Shown here: positions 51,588-62,620 of the stretch, one piece after another
Position numbering within the stretch: position 1 is the first letter of the stretch
Layout of the letters: every line of letters begins with the position of its first letter
DNA from: Paraphoma chrysanthemicola
Taxonomy: Eukaryota > Ascomycota > Dothideomycetes > Pleosporales > Phaeosphaeriaceae
Length of the DNA stretch: 64,000 nt
Assembly: GCA_020744225.1 (NCBI GenBank)
Contig: JAGMWG010000030.1
Coordinates: forward strand, 183,499-247,498
Direction of reading: 5' to 3'
Translations under genes and position numbers: made by a program
The notes under the pieces: generated by a model
What the model was told of the DNA's origin: nothing
The model's database searches: none
What the model saw: only the letters and a program-made list of their open reading frames with translations

Positions 51588-53976
51588 ATGCAGACGTTAA
51601 GATCGAGAGTGGAACAGCAATACTATCAGTACTTCGATCCGGCACAGTGTCGAGCGCAAACTGGTGCATTGTTGACTTTCTATTGTGCGGTAAGCAAAGA
51701 GCCTCCCTCTTGCCGAGTAGAAACTGAGTCCCGTGTAGATGTTCCTTGTTACGAATACCCAGCAGTTTCGGGGCAGCTAGCCGTTTGTTCCTCACTAAAG
51801 GCGGCAGCCAAGTGTACGAACACAACATCGCTGCCGTACCAAGCATCGCTTACGCCGCATCACAACAAGGCCATCCGCCTGGCTTGTAGAATATCGGCCC
51901 TCGTAGAGCCCCTGGAGCCACTTCTTGCTGTCAATGGCTTCTTTCAGACTGTGTCCTTGAATATGTGGGAAGATGCCCGTAGGACCTGGTGCCACGAGGT
52001 CTGATTGTGCCTATCCCGGTCGAAGCAAAACGCTGACGGACCTATAGGAATTCAGCAACTACCTGAACTATATGCAGTCGCAGTGGAGGGACATCCTTCT
52101 AGGCTTCGACCCACGAGTCACATCTGCCACAGACACCGAGACAATACTGATGCTACAATCGCGTGCGCCAGCCGTCTCACACGAAGATCGTTCCTTTCTC
52201 GCGAAGAGATTCGAGGAGCGGCTTCTGTTCCCACGCCTCACAGACCAAGCTCTGCGCAGACAGGTCGAGGTGGCTGTGTACCGCCAAGGCCCCATTTTAA
52301 CCGTAAAGACCTTCGCGTGTGATATCAAGATCCTGCGTGCGAGAATACTAGCGCCACTGAAAGAAGCGCTTGGACCGATGCGGGCAAGTCAGAACAGAAC
52401 AGTGCGCAACAAGCTGTTGGACTACTTCAGGGACCGCTATATAGACCATGTTCCCATGGCCATCGGTGTGTGCGCCGCGAAAGAACGTTATGCTGTCCGG
52501 TGCTTCGAGCGACTGTTCTTGCGGCTGATGCAGACTGCCACTCGGACGCTATCTTTACATGAGGATGATGTACGGGCTTTCGCTCGCCAGGAATTCCTTG
52601 AGCTCAACCGCAACGATCTCACTGCATCACCAACATCGAGAGACGACTATGTCGACCTGCCCGTAGAGAAGAGGCATGGCGTGAGGCTGTACAAAAGAAT
52701 TGCAGATGCTGGATGGGTGCTGTCGGACATAATTCGTGAGCCTTATCCTCCGGATAGTCCCGTATCGGAGTACTTCATGTGCAAGTATATCACTTCCTTG
52801 TTTCTCCTTGGCAAAACTCCGCCGCTTAATTCGTCTATGCCGCCTGCGGCAACTATAGCCACATCTTTACCTATGACAGCGGCTGCACCCAGCCGTCTGC
52901 CGTTCCATAGCAGCAATTCGCCATGTACACAGAGTCTCAGTACCTGCAGCTCCGCATCTGATGCTTTTAATGAGACATGGAGCGCATCCCATTACGCCTG
53001 GAGTGCGTCAACGCAGCACATGTGTGGCGACCACCGGCGAGAGCCTCAATTTGCGACTTTCGCCAACTTCATATCCCAGAAGGGTTCCATAGCTGGGTCG
53101 CACTCATCAACAGTAAGTTCGATAAGGGGGGGGAATCAGAAACGAGGCATGGTGTCATACGAGGATACTGTGTTCATTCCCGAACAGAAACGACCATGCT
53201 TGACGCGATCGGTGATCTCTGTTGGGAGCGCGTCGCCGACATTAGCTGAACGCTCTCCCATTGATGAGCGGCAAATCCACCAGAGGTCTTGCCGGGCCAG
53301 TTTCGCATCTACCGCAACGTCCAAACGAGCATCACATGCAGGAGAGAACAGGTCACTCGGCCATGCATACTCAACGCCCTCTTCTTCACTGGACGAGCGT
53401 GAGTGCTATCAAAGAGATGCATTCAGCTCCAGTGACTACGATCGCTCGTGGACACCGACCACACGACGATCTACCACGGCGCTACCTAACATTGCCTTCT
53501 TGCAAGAAGCTGACAGCTACAAGAACCTCGTCGACATTGCGCATAGACAGTGTGATGTTGTTAGAGACGGCCATGGCCAATTTTCTTCTGACGTTAGAAA
53601 GCAAAAGCCATCTGTGACGCTGGCGCTGGCGCCGTCCTGCACAGTAGCTGCAGCGCCGTGCGAGGGCCCAGAGCACAAGAGGGCAATGCCATTCGCCAAG
53701 CGCGATGCAATCGTGTTCGAGCTAAGCGGCAATAAAAGCATGTGCTACAGATCAACAAGAACCCAGAAATCTTTGTGCGGCTTCATCAGGAGCCAGCTCA
53801 TGGTAGACGCGTCGTCGAACTTCTCCTACACGATTGATGGAAAGACTTATGACGCTCCCACTGAAGCTCACCTCCTAGAGAGGCTTCCAATCATTGATGT
53901 AGTGGTAGTACACTCGGAACAGGGCCATTTCGCAAGCACGCAGCATCCGAGCATAGTGCACGCCAGCCCAACGTGA
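51588..53976 (+). CDS. Large protein of unknown function (about 779 aa)
   Basis: Exons at least 51588-51998 and 52048-53976. The 49-base phase-0 intron has a GTCTGA donor, CGCTGAC branch and CTATAG acceptor, and gives DARRTWCHE-EFSNYLNYMQSQWRDILLGF. A further intron near 51689-51777 is possible, and the true start may lie upstream. The first half is helical with a repeated pattern resembling other unnamed ascomycete proteins (HNKAIRLACRISALVEPLEP, WEDARRTW). Residues 270-600 are Ser/Thr-rich and disordered. The last 90 residues are folded-looking (FELSGNKSMCYRSTRTQKSL, YTIDGKTYDAPTEAHLLERL). No known domain recognised. Confidence 0.5.
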
Positions 53977-54477
53977 ATATCCCACTCGCAGTATCAGTCC
54001 AGAGATGAGAGTTTTAAAACGAGAACGCTCATTATGAGTAATTTATTGTGGTTCTATTGAAGGGCAACCTTGGCAGAAAGACACACATAAGTTAGAGCAA
54101 TAACTTGAGAAGCGCTTCCAACATCTCCGATCACGCGCAAGGAACTAATACTGTATATCTCTTCCATCAATTGCGGGTCCAAACTTGATTTTCTCTACGT
54201 GAAATCCCAGTCATGCAATCTCCTGCAAAAGATGACATCCTTTCTCCACTTTGATTACTCGCTGAAATCCAATTTCACGACGCATGATCGAGCCTCATTG
54301 ACTCAATTACATGTCTGACTTTCAAGTCTAACTAGTTAAATTGAATGAATGAATGAATGAATGAATGACATCGCATGATCTGCTCTCTTCGGCAGCTAAC
54401 TAGCTGACAAGAGCCGTCGAACATTAGACTGATCCAGTGCACGGTACTGGACGGATCTATAACATTTAAAGCTGCAG
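53977..54477. other. Intergenic, with a tetranucleotide repeat
   Basis: No coding signal; AT-rich, containing the TGAA microsatellite listed separately. Confidence 0.45.
54342..54368. repeat. (TGAA)n microsatellite
   Basis: About six and a half perfect copies of TGAA in noncoding sequence. Confidence 0.9.
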
Positions 54478-54778
54478 TCAGCTGCTGCGCGTTGCTGTAG
54501 ACTGAGGTGCCTTCAACAATCGAACTGGAAGCTCTTGTGGATGGGCTGTAAAGAACACCGTAGGACTGGTAATCATAAAATCTGAGAATCGAGGCTTATT
54601 CTTGGAAGCTCTTCTAATTAGTTGACTACAAAACTTAAAAAGACGACGTTGCTGCGTTGTCAACGTGACTTCAGCTGCAAGTACGTGGCGATGGTTGGAA
54701 TGAACCACAAGAACAAAACGCCAGCCCGTTTCAGTTGCTTCCTTAGATACTAAAGTCCAAGGATTTGAATTCTGCAAA
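54478..54778 (-). CDS. Candidate terminal exon, unknown product
   Basis: Open for 99 codons from a strong acceptor (TTTTTTTGCAG just upstream on the minus strand) to its stop. It reads NSNPWTLVSKEATETGWRF, VLVVHSNHRHVLAAEVTL and TTQQRRLFKFCSQLI. It lies directly downstream of the SUR7/PalI-like frame, and a GTATGG donor at about 54824 would give a 46-base intron. That donor sits in a different frame from the membrane protein, so the link is not proved. Confidence 0.35.
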
Positions 54779-54848
54779 AAAATGCCTCATGATAGATCAG
54801 TGGAGTGGTATGGCCATACCCTAAGCCGACTGGGAGTCGGTCGCAAGC

Positions 54849-55496
54849 TCACCACGTCAATAAACCAAGAACCAACCCTATTGACGCCGCCCACGTCATG
54901 ATTAGATATCTGCTTCCCGTTTCAAAGTGCAGAGCGGCTAGTGGCATGCTCTTAGCTGAAACTATATGCACAACACCAACGATAACTGTGACTATAAGCG
55001 TAGCCAATACAGACGTGGCAAGCGCAATCCACAACATGGCAGAAGTCCGAAATCGGCTATTTCGTACTGATCGGGCGAGGAATTGAGTATGCATAGCTGT
55101 AGCAACAAATGCTGCCGCAGCACTTGCTGCATACAGCACTGTCAGCGCGACCTGAAGCCACGCCATCGTGTCTGACGGGAGGCCACTGTATGAGGAGCAT
55201 TCTCGCGTTCTTAAACCATTTGAAAGACGATAGTCGTTGCAGTAACGCGCTGCATAGAGATGTATGACCTCTGGGATATGTCCGCGTTGCAATAGTTCCT
55301 CCAGAGCCGCTCCTAGAACTTTGCCTAATCCCGGAACCGTTGTAACGGACGTTCGATGTGCACGTATGATGTAAAGATCCTGGAGAAGATTGGGTCGCGC
55401 TCCGGCGAGCACACACAACATGGCCAAAATAGCCGCAATAAGTGAAGGAGCTGCGCTCAAAAGCGTCCGTGCTGTAGACGTTTGCTTGCGCTCCAT
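54849..55496 (-). CDS. SUR7/PalI-like four-helix membrane protein
   Basis: 215 residues. Layout: one hydrophobic helix (AAPSLIAAILAMLCVLAG), a long extracellular-type loop with LLQDLYIIRAHRTSVTTVPG and a Cys pair (RYCNDYR, RECSSYSG), then three helices close together. This arrangement, with the DLYII-N/HTS motif at the loop start, is that of fungal SUR7/PalI proteins of the plasma membrane and eisosomes. The GLG after the Thr run also fits. It could continue into the exon downstream. Assignment rests on topology and a short motif. Confidence 0.5.
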   Translation of the reverse strand: MERKQTSTARTLLSAAPSLIAAILAMLCVLAGARPNLLQDLYIIRAHRTSVTTVPGLGKVLGAALEELLQRGHIPEVIHLYAARYCNDYRLSNGLRTRECSSYSGLPSDTMAWLQVALTVLYAASAAAAFVATAMHTQFLARSVRNSRFRTSAMLWIALATSVLATLIVTVIVGVVHIVSAKSMPLAALHFETGSRYLIMTWAASIGLVLGLLTW

Positions 55497-55993
55497 GGTG
55501 ATCCGAACAGTGTTGGATGATTCTTTGGAAACAGTCCGTGAATAAGTACAAGTTGATTCGTTGCTATCTTCTATTGGAAGTCGTGACAGTTGAATTCCTA
55601 AGGACTTCTGGGTTGGGTAGCATCTCGGTGCTGACCTTGCATCGTACTTTTACAGATGCTAACTTAGGAACAATAAGACAAAGGACCCTGCAAATTCCAA
55701 AGAGTCCTTAACTGCGGCTATCCCAAGCGAATGGATGACGACGCTTGCAATGGAGCAGTACAAGCTCGTCATGGCGACATACAGTACAGTCACCTCGTGG
55801 GTCAGCAGTTGTCCCTCGTACTATCGGCCGGACAGCCGCTTTGTGTTAGTACCTTCAGCACTTCTAGAATTGTCATCAAAAGGCTGTGCTATTGTGGCTG
55901 CGACTGCATACTAGTGTACAGCGTGTATGAACGGTGCCTATCCAAAGCGCCTACGCTTCCTTTTCGACCACGCCCGCGCTCTCCACGTGAATC
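55497..55993. other. Divergent intergenic region
   Basis: Between divergently arranged genes. It should hold both promoters. No specific element is recognisable. Confidence 0.4.
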
Positions 55994-57011
55994 GTGCTCA
56001 GTTTCGCATCAATGCGACCAAATCGGGCTGTCTTGATATTGAAAGGGGATATATGTGCAGAAAGAACCCTTGCGCTACTTGAGAAGCTTATGAAGCAGAT
56101 CGCAGAAGAGATCGGAGAGGAGGCGCCCGGGCTCCAGCCATATAACGTCTTTTCACTGATTGGTGCCAGTGGTAACGTAAGGTACGTTTATATACATGTT
56201 TCGCCTCCCACTTTGACCTTACGTCGGATAGTCCGCTTGCTTTCCTCCTCAGCCGTCGACAATCAAACATAGCCAATTGCCAGGAGTTTGTACATTGGAT
56301 CAGTGCGAATCAGTACGCCCTGGAGAGCTACCCCGAATGGCTACCCTCTGTCCTTTCCTTACCCAGTAAGCTTAAGGAGTGGGTGAAATCCATATGCGGC
56401 GACGCCGAGCTTGGTGCATATAGAACAACTGCGGCTAGAAGTGTGATTGGTGAACGAACAGATCCTGCAAGCGACGGAAGAACGAAGCCGCCAATCGATG
56501 GGATTTCAGAGAAGCACTGCGACATGTATGTTGTCCCATGCGATAACGTGTGAAGATGCAGCTAAGCGCCCCACTTAGATTTATCTGGAAGCCGCGTGAG
56601 TCAACAACCGCACCGCCAAACCACTTTGCTAGCTGCTCTTCCAGCGAGAAATGCGACCAAATCACACTGTCAAACCTGGAAGCATTCATGCAGATCCTAG
56701 ACTTCCGAAACGACTGCTGTGTAGAGTTTCCCTTGCATGGGATCACCAACGAGGTTTTGGCGCGACATGGATCACACGAGTACCGAGTCTGCATTGTGCT
56801 GAGGGCCCAGTCAATCGATGGCAGGGAGCGTTCAGCAGACTGGGAGCAGATTGAAGATCTACAGTCACGGTTTGGCGAAGATGGATGTTTTGATATCCAG
56901 ATGGATGGTTCAAACAAGGACGTTGTCTTGAAAGCTGCTGCGCAAGTCTTGGCTACCTGGTGTTTGATGGATGACATAGAGGAGGATATAAGCATGGGTA
57001 CTGAGGTCTGA
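55994..57011 (+). CDS. Three-exon protein, possibly degenerate patatin-like N-terminus
   Basis: 297 residues, exons 55994-56181, 56253-56525 and 56579-57011. Intron 1 is 71 bases (GTACGT, CCTCAG). Intron 2 is 53 bases (GTATGT, GCTAAG, CTTAG) and joins KHCD-I-FIWKPRES. Exon 1 (LALLEKLMKQIAEEIG, LQPYNVFSLIGASGN) recalls the start of fungal patatin-like phospholipases. The oxyanion GGGxR is missing, and GASGN stands where the nucleophile motif GTSTGG is expected, so it would be inactive. The rest (HWISANQYALESYPEWLPS, CIVLRAQSIDGRER) is unknown. The splice model is good; the start and family are uncertain, and an earlier exon is possible. Confidence 0.45.
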
Positions 57012-57284
57012 AGTACTTCAGCTACTTCCACATCTTCCCTCCCTATAATCAAGCAATGCGTCACTCCCAGATCTGGGCTTTTTGCGAGAAGTTGTACGTG
57101 CGCTCAAAAAATTATTTGTGATTTAATTTAACATTACTAACTTTACTTAAATTAAGTTAACTTAATTGCTTCCAATATGCAGCACGACTCTAAGTTAAGG
57201 CCGAAATGGTATCAACTTACAGGAGATCTCAAACTACGATGGCGAGCACCACGTACATACGATCTGAGATGTGCGCATCTCCGC

Positions 57285-58008
57285 CTACTTATTGATGCAA
57301 CAACCGCATACTGTGCGGAATTTCTTTATTTCAAGATTGCCTCCCTGCGATTGCAGACCATACGGCTCATTACTCGCTCCCAATACAGCTTTACGTGTTT
57401 CTTGCTTCATCAATCTACTCGAATTTTCTGCTGCTGCTGCTGCTGCTCCTACATGACTGCCACTAATCGGCTCCTCAGAGAGGCTGGTACCAGCCGTCGC
57501 CAGCTCTTCTTCCAGCGATAGTTCGTTCATTGGTGTTGCAGGCGAAGCATCTGCAAGTGGCGACTGAAGAGGCATCGTGGACGCCGGTGTCCCGAAATTG
57601 TCAGTGTGCAGACGGCGCTGCAGATCTTTGATCTCTTGGGTTAAGTTATATATCTCGCGCAGTAAGTCATCGTTGGTGTTGCAAAGACTGAGGTTCTCCG
57701 CCTCCAAGCGATCACGTTCCTCCAAAGCCGCTGCCTGGCAGGACTTCAACCTGCTCTCCGCTGCCACTCTTTCCTCCTCAGCTGTAATCAATCTTTGGCT
57801 GCATTGATCCAGCGAGTGCTCCAAGTCTCGGATTTTTCGATCCCGCGAAGAGAGCTTGGGGCTTGGTCAGCTGCACCCACCCAGCACACTTCAAGGCACC
57901 TACGTCTTGCTTAAAGCGCTTCGTATCATTGCACTGAAGTTGTAGCTCCTCGATCTGACGCTCTAGATATTGCCTCTCATCTAAGCTATAGTCGCTGCAA
58001 GTCTGCAT
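57285..58008 (-). CDS. Two-exon coiled-coil protein
   Basis: 224 residues, exons 58008-57904 and 57854-57285. The 49-base phase-0 intron (GTAGGT donor, CAGCTGACC branch region, CCAAG acceptor) joins two helical segments into one coiled coil: EELQLQCNDTKRFKQD, then LSSRDRKIRDLEHSLDQ and AEEERVAAESRLKSCQAAAL, running to about residue 115. Then a Ser/Pro/Thr-rich part with a six-Ala run encoded by a CTG/CAG repeat, and a C-terminus with two Cys (VCGCC). No family recognised, but the uninterrupted heptads across the junction support the model. Confidence 0.55.
57428..57447. repeat. (CTG)n trinucleotide repeat inside a coding exon
   Basis: Between six and seven CTG copies, read as poly-Ala on the minus strand in the coiled-coil protein. 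A site of likely length variation. Confidence 0.85.
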
Positions 58009-58391
58009 GGTTGCCCAATGTCCTGCCTTGAACCGTGGTAAGCGTACTATCTGCTGATATCCACGCCCATAGCAGATTTACGAAATACAGCGAAACAATG
58101 TGCGTCTTGGCAAACCGTATGATTTAGTCAATGATGACAAGCGGCCGTGATGACTTCTGCCCCTGGCATGGTGTCACTGTCTGTTGTCATGTAGAGAAGC
58201 ATGATGACACCGTCGAAAGTCAGCTATTAGGGCCATGACATCGACCCAGATTGCTATAAGACACGAATAATGCCTTCATAATGAATCAATCTTGCCAACT
58301 ACAGTGATCAAGCCCAGATCGACTTTAGCCTAGTAGAATCAGGGTTCAGGGTATCACTAGCCACGGCTCCGCTACCAGCCGAGCTCGCGTC
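58009..58391. other. Divergent intergenic region
   Basis: Lies between the coiled-coil gene and the 531-residue gene, which are transcribed away from each other. No clear TATA box on either side. Confidence 0.4.
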
Positions 58392-59987
58392 ATGCCAGTA
58401 ACTCGAGGTCAGAACTTGCGCAGTCAGGCACGAACTAGCCCCTATAAGGAGGCCGGAGCTGGAGGCATAGACAGCCAAGCGAGATACCATGACAAACCCC
58501 GGGATGCGGCCCGCGGAGGCAGTGAAAGTCCAACTACAGATACACGCATGGTAGATGATTCGACTTCCTACCTAGAAACGACTGGCATCATCGTCGCAAA
58601 AGAATCGCGCTATGGTCTTCTGTATAACGGACTCGGCATGAATGTGGTTGAACTTGATCCCATGAAAGACTATGAAATGGCGATTGAGCCAGACTGTGGC
58701 ATGAAGCTTGCTCCCCAAGGTCACATCAAAGCACTAGATAAGCGTGTCGCCACCGCTGTCGCAGCAGGACAGGCGAACAAAAGCGACATTGCAGAAGAGT
58801 TTTCCAAAAAACTTGTGAGAGTGTTGGAGTCAAACACGTTTGCCAATAAAAGGGTCATATGGCGCCTCGAGTTCGAGGGTGAACGATATGGCCTCAATTG
58901 TCCTCAGATGAAACATCGTGAATTCTGTGCAAAGCTGGGCATCGAATCCTTCGAAAAACTAAAATTGGGCGGAACACAACAGCCAAAGGAAGATATCGCA
59001 CGTGTTTCGCAACGCCAAGTACAGCAGGGGAACAATGCCGTGCCAGAGGGACAAGGGAAAGAAAACCCTAGCACGGCAGCGCCCGTCAAGCCTCAGCAAA
59101 AACAGAATCCGACATCGCAGCCGCCACTCCCCACACCCTCTTCATCTCCTGAGCCCTCAGTAGAGCAACACAGAGCTCAACGTCGCAGCTCTAGTGTAGT
59201 GCCATCGGTAGAGTCACCGGCGCCGACGACAACCGATGCCAATCAAGCTCCAACCAAGCTCTACACCCCATGTGTGGACGGGAAGGAGTACCACCACATT
59301 GCCACACATCTGCCATACAAATACCAAAAAAAGCGAGATGATACGCCCTGTATCGTCCAAGTTGGTGATACGCTCGAGTTCAGGCTGTGGACATGGGGAG
59401 ACGTTCAGAGACTGCGCGCTAAGCCCTGCGCCGCTATGGAAGAATTTGATGAGCAAGACGAGGGAGGCAGTGCCGAGGAATGGCAATTTCACAAGCCAGA
59501 TGAGGCGGCGCTAGCTGTGGTTGAGAATGCAGGCGGCTTTCGCAAGATACCACACACAGTACATGCTATGCTCACTCGTTGGAATAAACACGAAGATACC
59601 TTCACCAACTCCGTCCTAGTTTCGGTCGACGACACAACAGTATGGAAAGAAATCTTGGAAGCGAGGAAGAAGAAGAATTATACCTATGAGGGCCCCTTGA
59701 GATGCTCCGTGTCTGAATTTACAAAAAAGGGTGGTAAATATGCAGCTGCTATGGAGAAATTACAGCGAGACACAGAAGCAGGTGCAAAATTCTTCGAGTA
59801 TAAATCAGCTCTAAATGGCAAGAAGAAGTCACGAGCTACGGGGCGAGCGAGGGAGAGAGAATGGACCCCAGTCGATGCCGTCGAAGCAATAGAGAGGCTT
59901 GAGAGACACTGCGCTGGGCTGCTTGAACGCGTGGTGGTTCTGGAGGGTAAGATAAGCTCGCCGGTAAGGGGAGAGGAGAAGTTTTGA
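58392..59987 (+). CDS. 531-residue protein of unknown function
   Basis: A single long frame. Residues 1-55 are basic and disordered (TRGQNLRSQARTSPYKEAG). Residues 60-195 form a folded domain (YLETTGIIVAKESRYGLLYN, VIWRLEFEGERYGLNCPQM). Residues 200-295 are a Pro/Gln/Ser-rich linker. Residues 300-490 form a second domain with many Trp and Lys (EFRLWTWGDVQRLR, VHAMLTRWNKHEDTF, TTVWKEILEARKKKNYTYEG). The end is a short coiled coil (AIERLERHCAGLLERVVVLE). No known family. Length and codon use support a real gene. Confidence 0.65.
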   Translation: MPVTRGQNLRSQARTSPYKEAGAGGIDSQARYHDKPRDAARGGSESPTTDTRMVDDSTSYLETTGIIVAKESRYGLLYNGLGMNVVELDPMKDYEMAIEPDCGMKLAPQGHIKALDKRVATAVAAGQANKSDIAEEFSKKLVRVLESNTFANKRVIWRLEFEGERYGLNCPQMKHREFCAKLGIESFEKLKLGGTQQPKEDIARVSQRQVQQGNNAVPEGQGKENPSTAAPVKPQQKQNPTSQPPLPTPSSSPEPSVEQHRAQRRSSSVVPSVESPAPTTTDANQAPTKLYTPCVDGKEYHHIATHLPYKYQKKRDDTPCIVQVGDTLEFRLWTWGDVQRLRAKPCAAMEEFDEQDEGGSAEEWQFHKPDEAALAVVENAGGFRKIPHTVHAMLTRWNKHEDTFTNSVLVSVDDTTVWKEILEARKKKNYTYEGPLRCSVSEFTKKGGKYAAAMEKLQRDTEAGAKFFEYKSALNGKKKSRATGRAREREWTPVDAVEAIERLERHCAGLLERVVVLEGKISSPVRGEEKF

Positions 59988-60192
59988 GCAGTAGGCTAGC
60001 ATAGCGTGTGAAGTTCTGTCGCCTTGTTTGTCTCTTATGCAATCCTTCTTTTCCAGCAATCACTAGCTTAGATATAATTGACGGCTTACTAAATCTTTCT
60101 GTCTGCGAAGAAAGCGATCTATGAAAAGTTGATGCATTTCTCATTCGTCCCAGCACGCAGGATCTTCCGGCAATCATGGATAGGGAGAGACG

Positions 60193-61352
60193 TTATGCCT
60201 CCAGACACGGCTGTGGATGAGCATTTTCCTGCTTCGTCGTGCTCTTCAGCCCTTGAGCCAGCTGCGTGGCCGTGATCCGTACTTCGGGATCAAATTCGAG
60301 CATTTCTTTCAGCTTCGACCATCTTGCTGGTATCCTGTCAATTGCCTTGGTCACGGTGGCAAGCCACCCCCTCATCTTCTGTGGTCTCCAAGCTTGTCAA
60401 TCTGCCACGTCTCCGCACCAGACTCGGTACCCGGTAAGGGAATAATGTTGAGCACGAAGAGCATAGTGATGCCCAGAGCCCATATATCCGACGCAGCGCC
60501 GATCTCGCCGCAAAGAAGAAACTCGGGAGCGATGTAGCAATGCGTGCCGCCGCCTGTGACACCATCAGGCATGTTGCGCGCGTGGCCAAAGTCGCAGAGC
60601 TTGGCTGTCTGATGGTTGTCAGATAACAGGATGTTATGTGGCTTAATGTCGCAATGTTTGATGTTCTGCTTGTTGTGAAGATAATCCAAAGCGGACGCCA
60701 TATGAGTCCAAACACGTTCCTGCACGTTAAGGAGATTGATGGAGACGCCGAACATATTTGTCGCGTTTCGCAGGGACGCTAGATCTTTGCCTCCGTGTTC
60801 GAAGTCGATTGACCAAAGGTGCGGATCCCATTCAAGTACCTTGACAATGTGCAGATGCGACAATTTGCGAAGTATGCGAGTCTCCTTCTCCCATTGTCTT
60901 GCGGCTGTGTGAAGACATGGGCTGCGTATTTTCTTGCGCACCATTCTCTTGCCTTGTTGCTTCATTTCCTCAACCACAGTTCTGTTGTTCTCGAACAGAG
61001 TTACAGGTTCATGATCATGGTCGCTAGGCGTTACCCCATCAAACGTCGCGACTGGTAATGCGACCGATGGCTTCGAGACAGCTGGCAGATCAATCCGGCG
61101 TGATACAACATCGCTGCTTCGAACGTTATCGTCTGTCAACACGCATTGGAGTCCCTGCCGAGTGCCCGTACTCGTGCGAGTAATGGGACCACGAAATATC
61201 TTGTAATCGTTTCGTGACACATGTTCTGAGATGAGAGCATTGATGACGTCTTCAATATAAACGTGTGCAAGCTGCTCAGCTTTATGGACCAGCTGCAGCG
61301 TGCGTCGAGGCGGAAATGCTTGCCTGTGGATATGCTGTGAACTTTGTCGCTT
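60193..61352 (-). pseudogene. Fungal protein kinase with a frameshift before its last helices
   Basis: Kinase subdomains are in order. VRKKI holds the likely ATP-site Lys; KETRILRKLSHLHIVKVLEW follows; the catalytic loop is KHCDIKPHNILL (Cys in place of the usual Arg before Asp), and the metal site is CDFGHA. The activation segment ends at CYIAPEFL, and SDIWALGITMLFVL follows. Upstream, LAHVYIEDVINALISEH and the linker ahead of the kinase core are typical of a large ascomycete kinase family. After WQIDKLGDHRR the frame ends at TGA (about 60372), while the expected continuation MRGWLATVTKAIDRIPARWS lies one base out of phase, down to 60193. There is no room for an intron, so this is a frameshift or a sequencing error. 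The 5' part (61352 upward) is also split between frames, so the start is unresolved. Confidence 0.65.
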
Positions 61353-61754
61353 TCAGCGCATGATGCTGAGATGGAAACGATAGATGATGCATTGAATAGT
61401 TCAACATCGTCGCTGTCAGGGTCTGGGTAGATGAATGCCTGAATCTGATGTATAGGCGGTATCACTTTCATCGCCTTGCTCCGGCCATGTGTGTGACGTT
61501 GCCAGTCAAAGCTGTTCCAATGGAGAAATACGTGCTCTCCTCGCACATGCGTAGTCTTACCACCCAAGACAGCTTTTGCTCGGTCTTTGGTGCGGCCTCG
61601 CAACAGCTCCGGGCTTCCGGCGAAAGTGGGTAGAGAAGCGCGCGGACATGTCCTGTGCACCCGGGACCATGGCTGTGAGTTCCCAGGAGAGGGTTGTTTC
61701 GAAAGGCCTGGTTCGTCTCTTCGCTGCTGCCCTCAGTGAACGCGGAAGTCGACT

Positions 61755-62582
61755 GTGGTGGCCATATTGTTCTCGCGCCTTGCTGTTTCTCCTTTCCGGG
61801 CATGTCTCAACCAGGGTGGAACTGGTGGTGTTGTGCAGACATTCACGAGGTTATTCCGGTGGCGGGCCCGTGGCGTGGCGCACCTGTGTGTGGCAGCTTG
61901 GCACCTTGGCCGACTTCCAGCACTTGCTCTCGAACCTCGAGCTGCTCCAACCGACAGCACAACCCACGATGATGGCCACGACCATGACCAACGATGCGCC
62001 AGTATTGCGCCGCCAAACCCAGCTGCGTCGCCACGATCGAGTCCCTCCTTGTTCGTTGCAGGGCGCAACCTGAAGGTGGGCAACGGTACGCAAACTGCCG
62101 ACGACAACAATTCCTCACTCCCCAAAAGGCAGCTCGACGAATGGGACACAGAGTACAACCGGTGCAGCATCCCTCTGATGACCCGCCCGAAGTTCGAGAG
62201 TCTTGTCATGAGCTGACTGCGCGAGTTACGAAGCTCCGCCGCAACAGATGACACAATAGAAGCTGCGCTGGAGAGGGGCATGCAATGCGAGACAAAAAAG
62301 CTCACGACTCGGCTGGCGCAAGCGAAGAGGCATTGCTTTCTGCAGGAGAATCTCTCTGACGATCTGGACAACCTGCTGCCGCATATCCGCCAAGAAAGCT
62401 GCCATGGCTATTGGCAGTACATCATCAACACACTCCTGCTTATGCTGTCCCAGTCACACTCTACGCTGCAACCAGCAACAACGGGGCCATGCTCTACACC
62501 AACCCTGCCGCCAGCGCCCGCACGGCCACACCCTCCAAAACAAGGATCGACTCGAATACGAAAGACGTCCAAACAGGCGTAG
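61755..62582 (+). CDS. Uncertain reading frame interrupted by one stop
   Basis: The same frame is open from 61755 to 62582 except for a TGA at 62214-62216. The part after the stop has a helical look (CETKKLTTRLAQAKRHCFLQ, ENLSDDLDNLLPHIRQESCH) and then a Pro-rich tail. A 43-base intron over the stop would break the frame. Overlapping long frames occur on the other strand, so this may be no gene at all. Confidence 0.2.
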
Positions 62583-62620
62583 CACCCGACGCCACGGAGC
62601 GATCGAATAAAGAAGTTTAA

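Noticed and set aside
56435..57064. 209-codon minus-strand frame
   Set aside because: It is antisense to exons 2-3 of the spliced gene at 55994-57011, whose two introns have good signals.
61733..62371. 212-codon minus-strand frame near the right end
   Set aside because: Low-complexity, Ser/Arg/Cys-rich translation typical of a shadow frame in GC-rich DNA.
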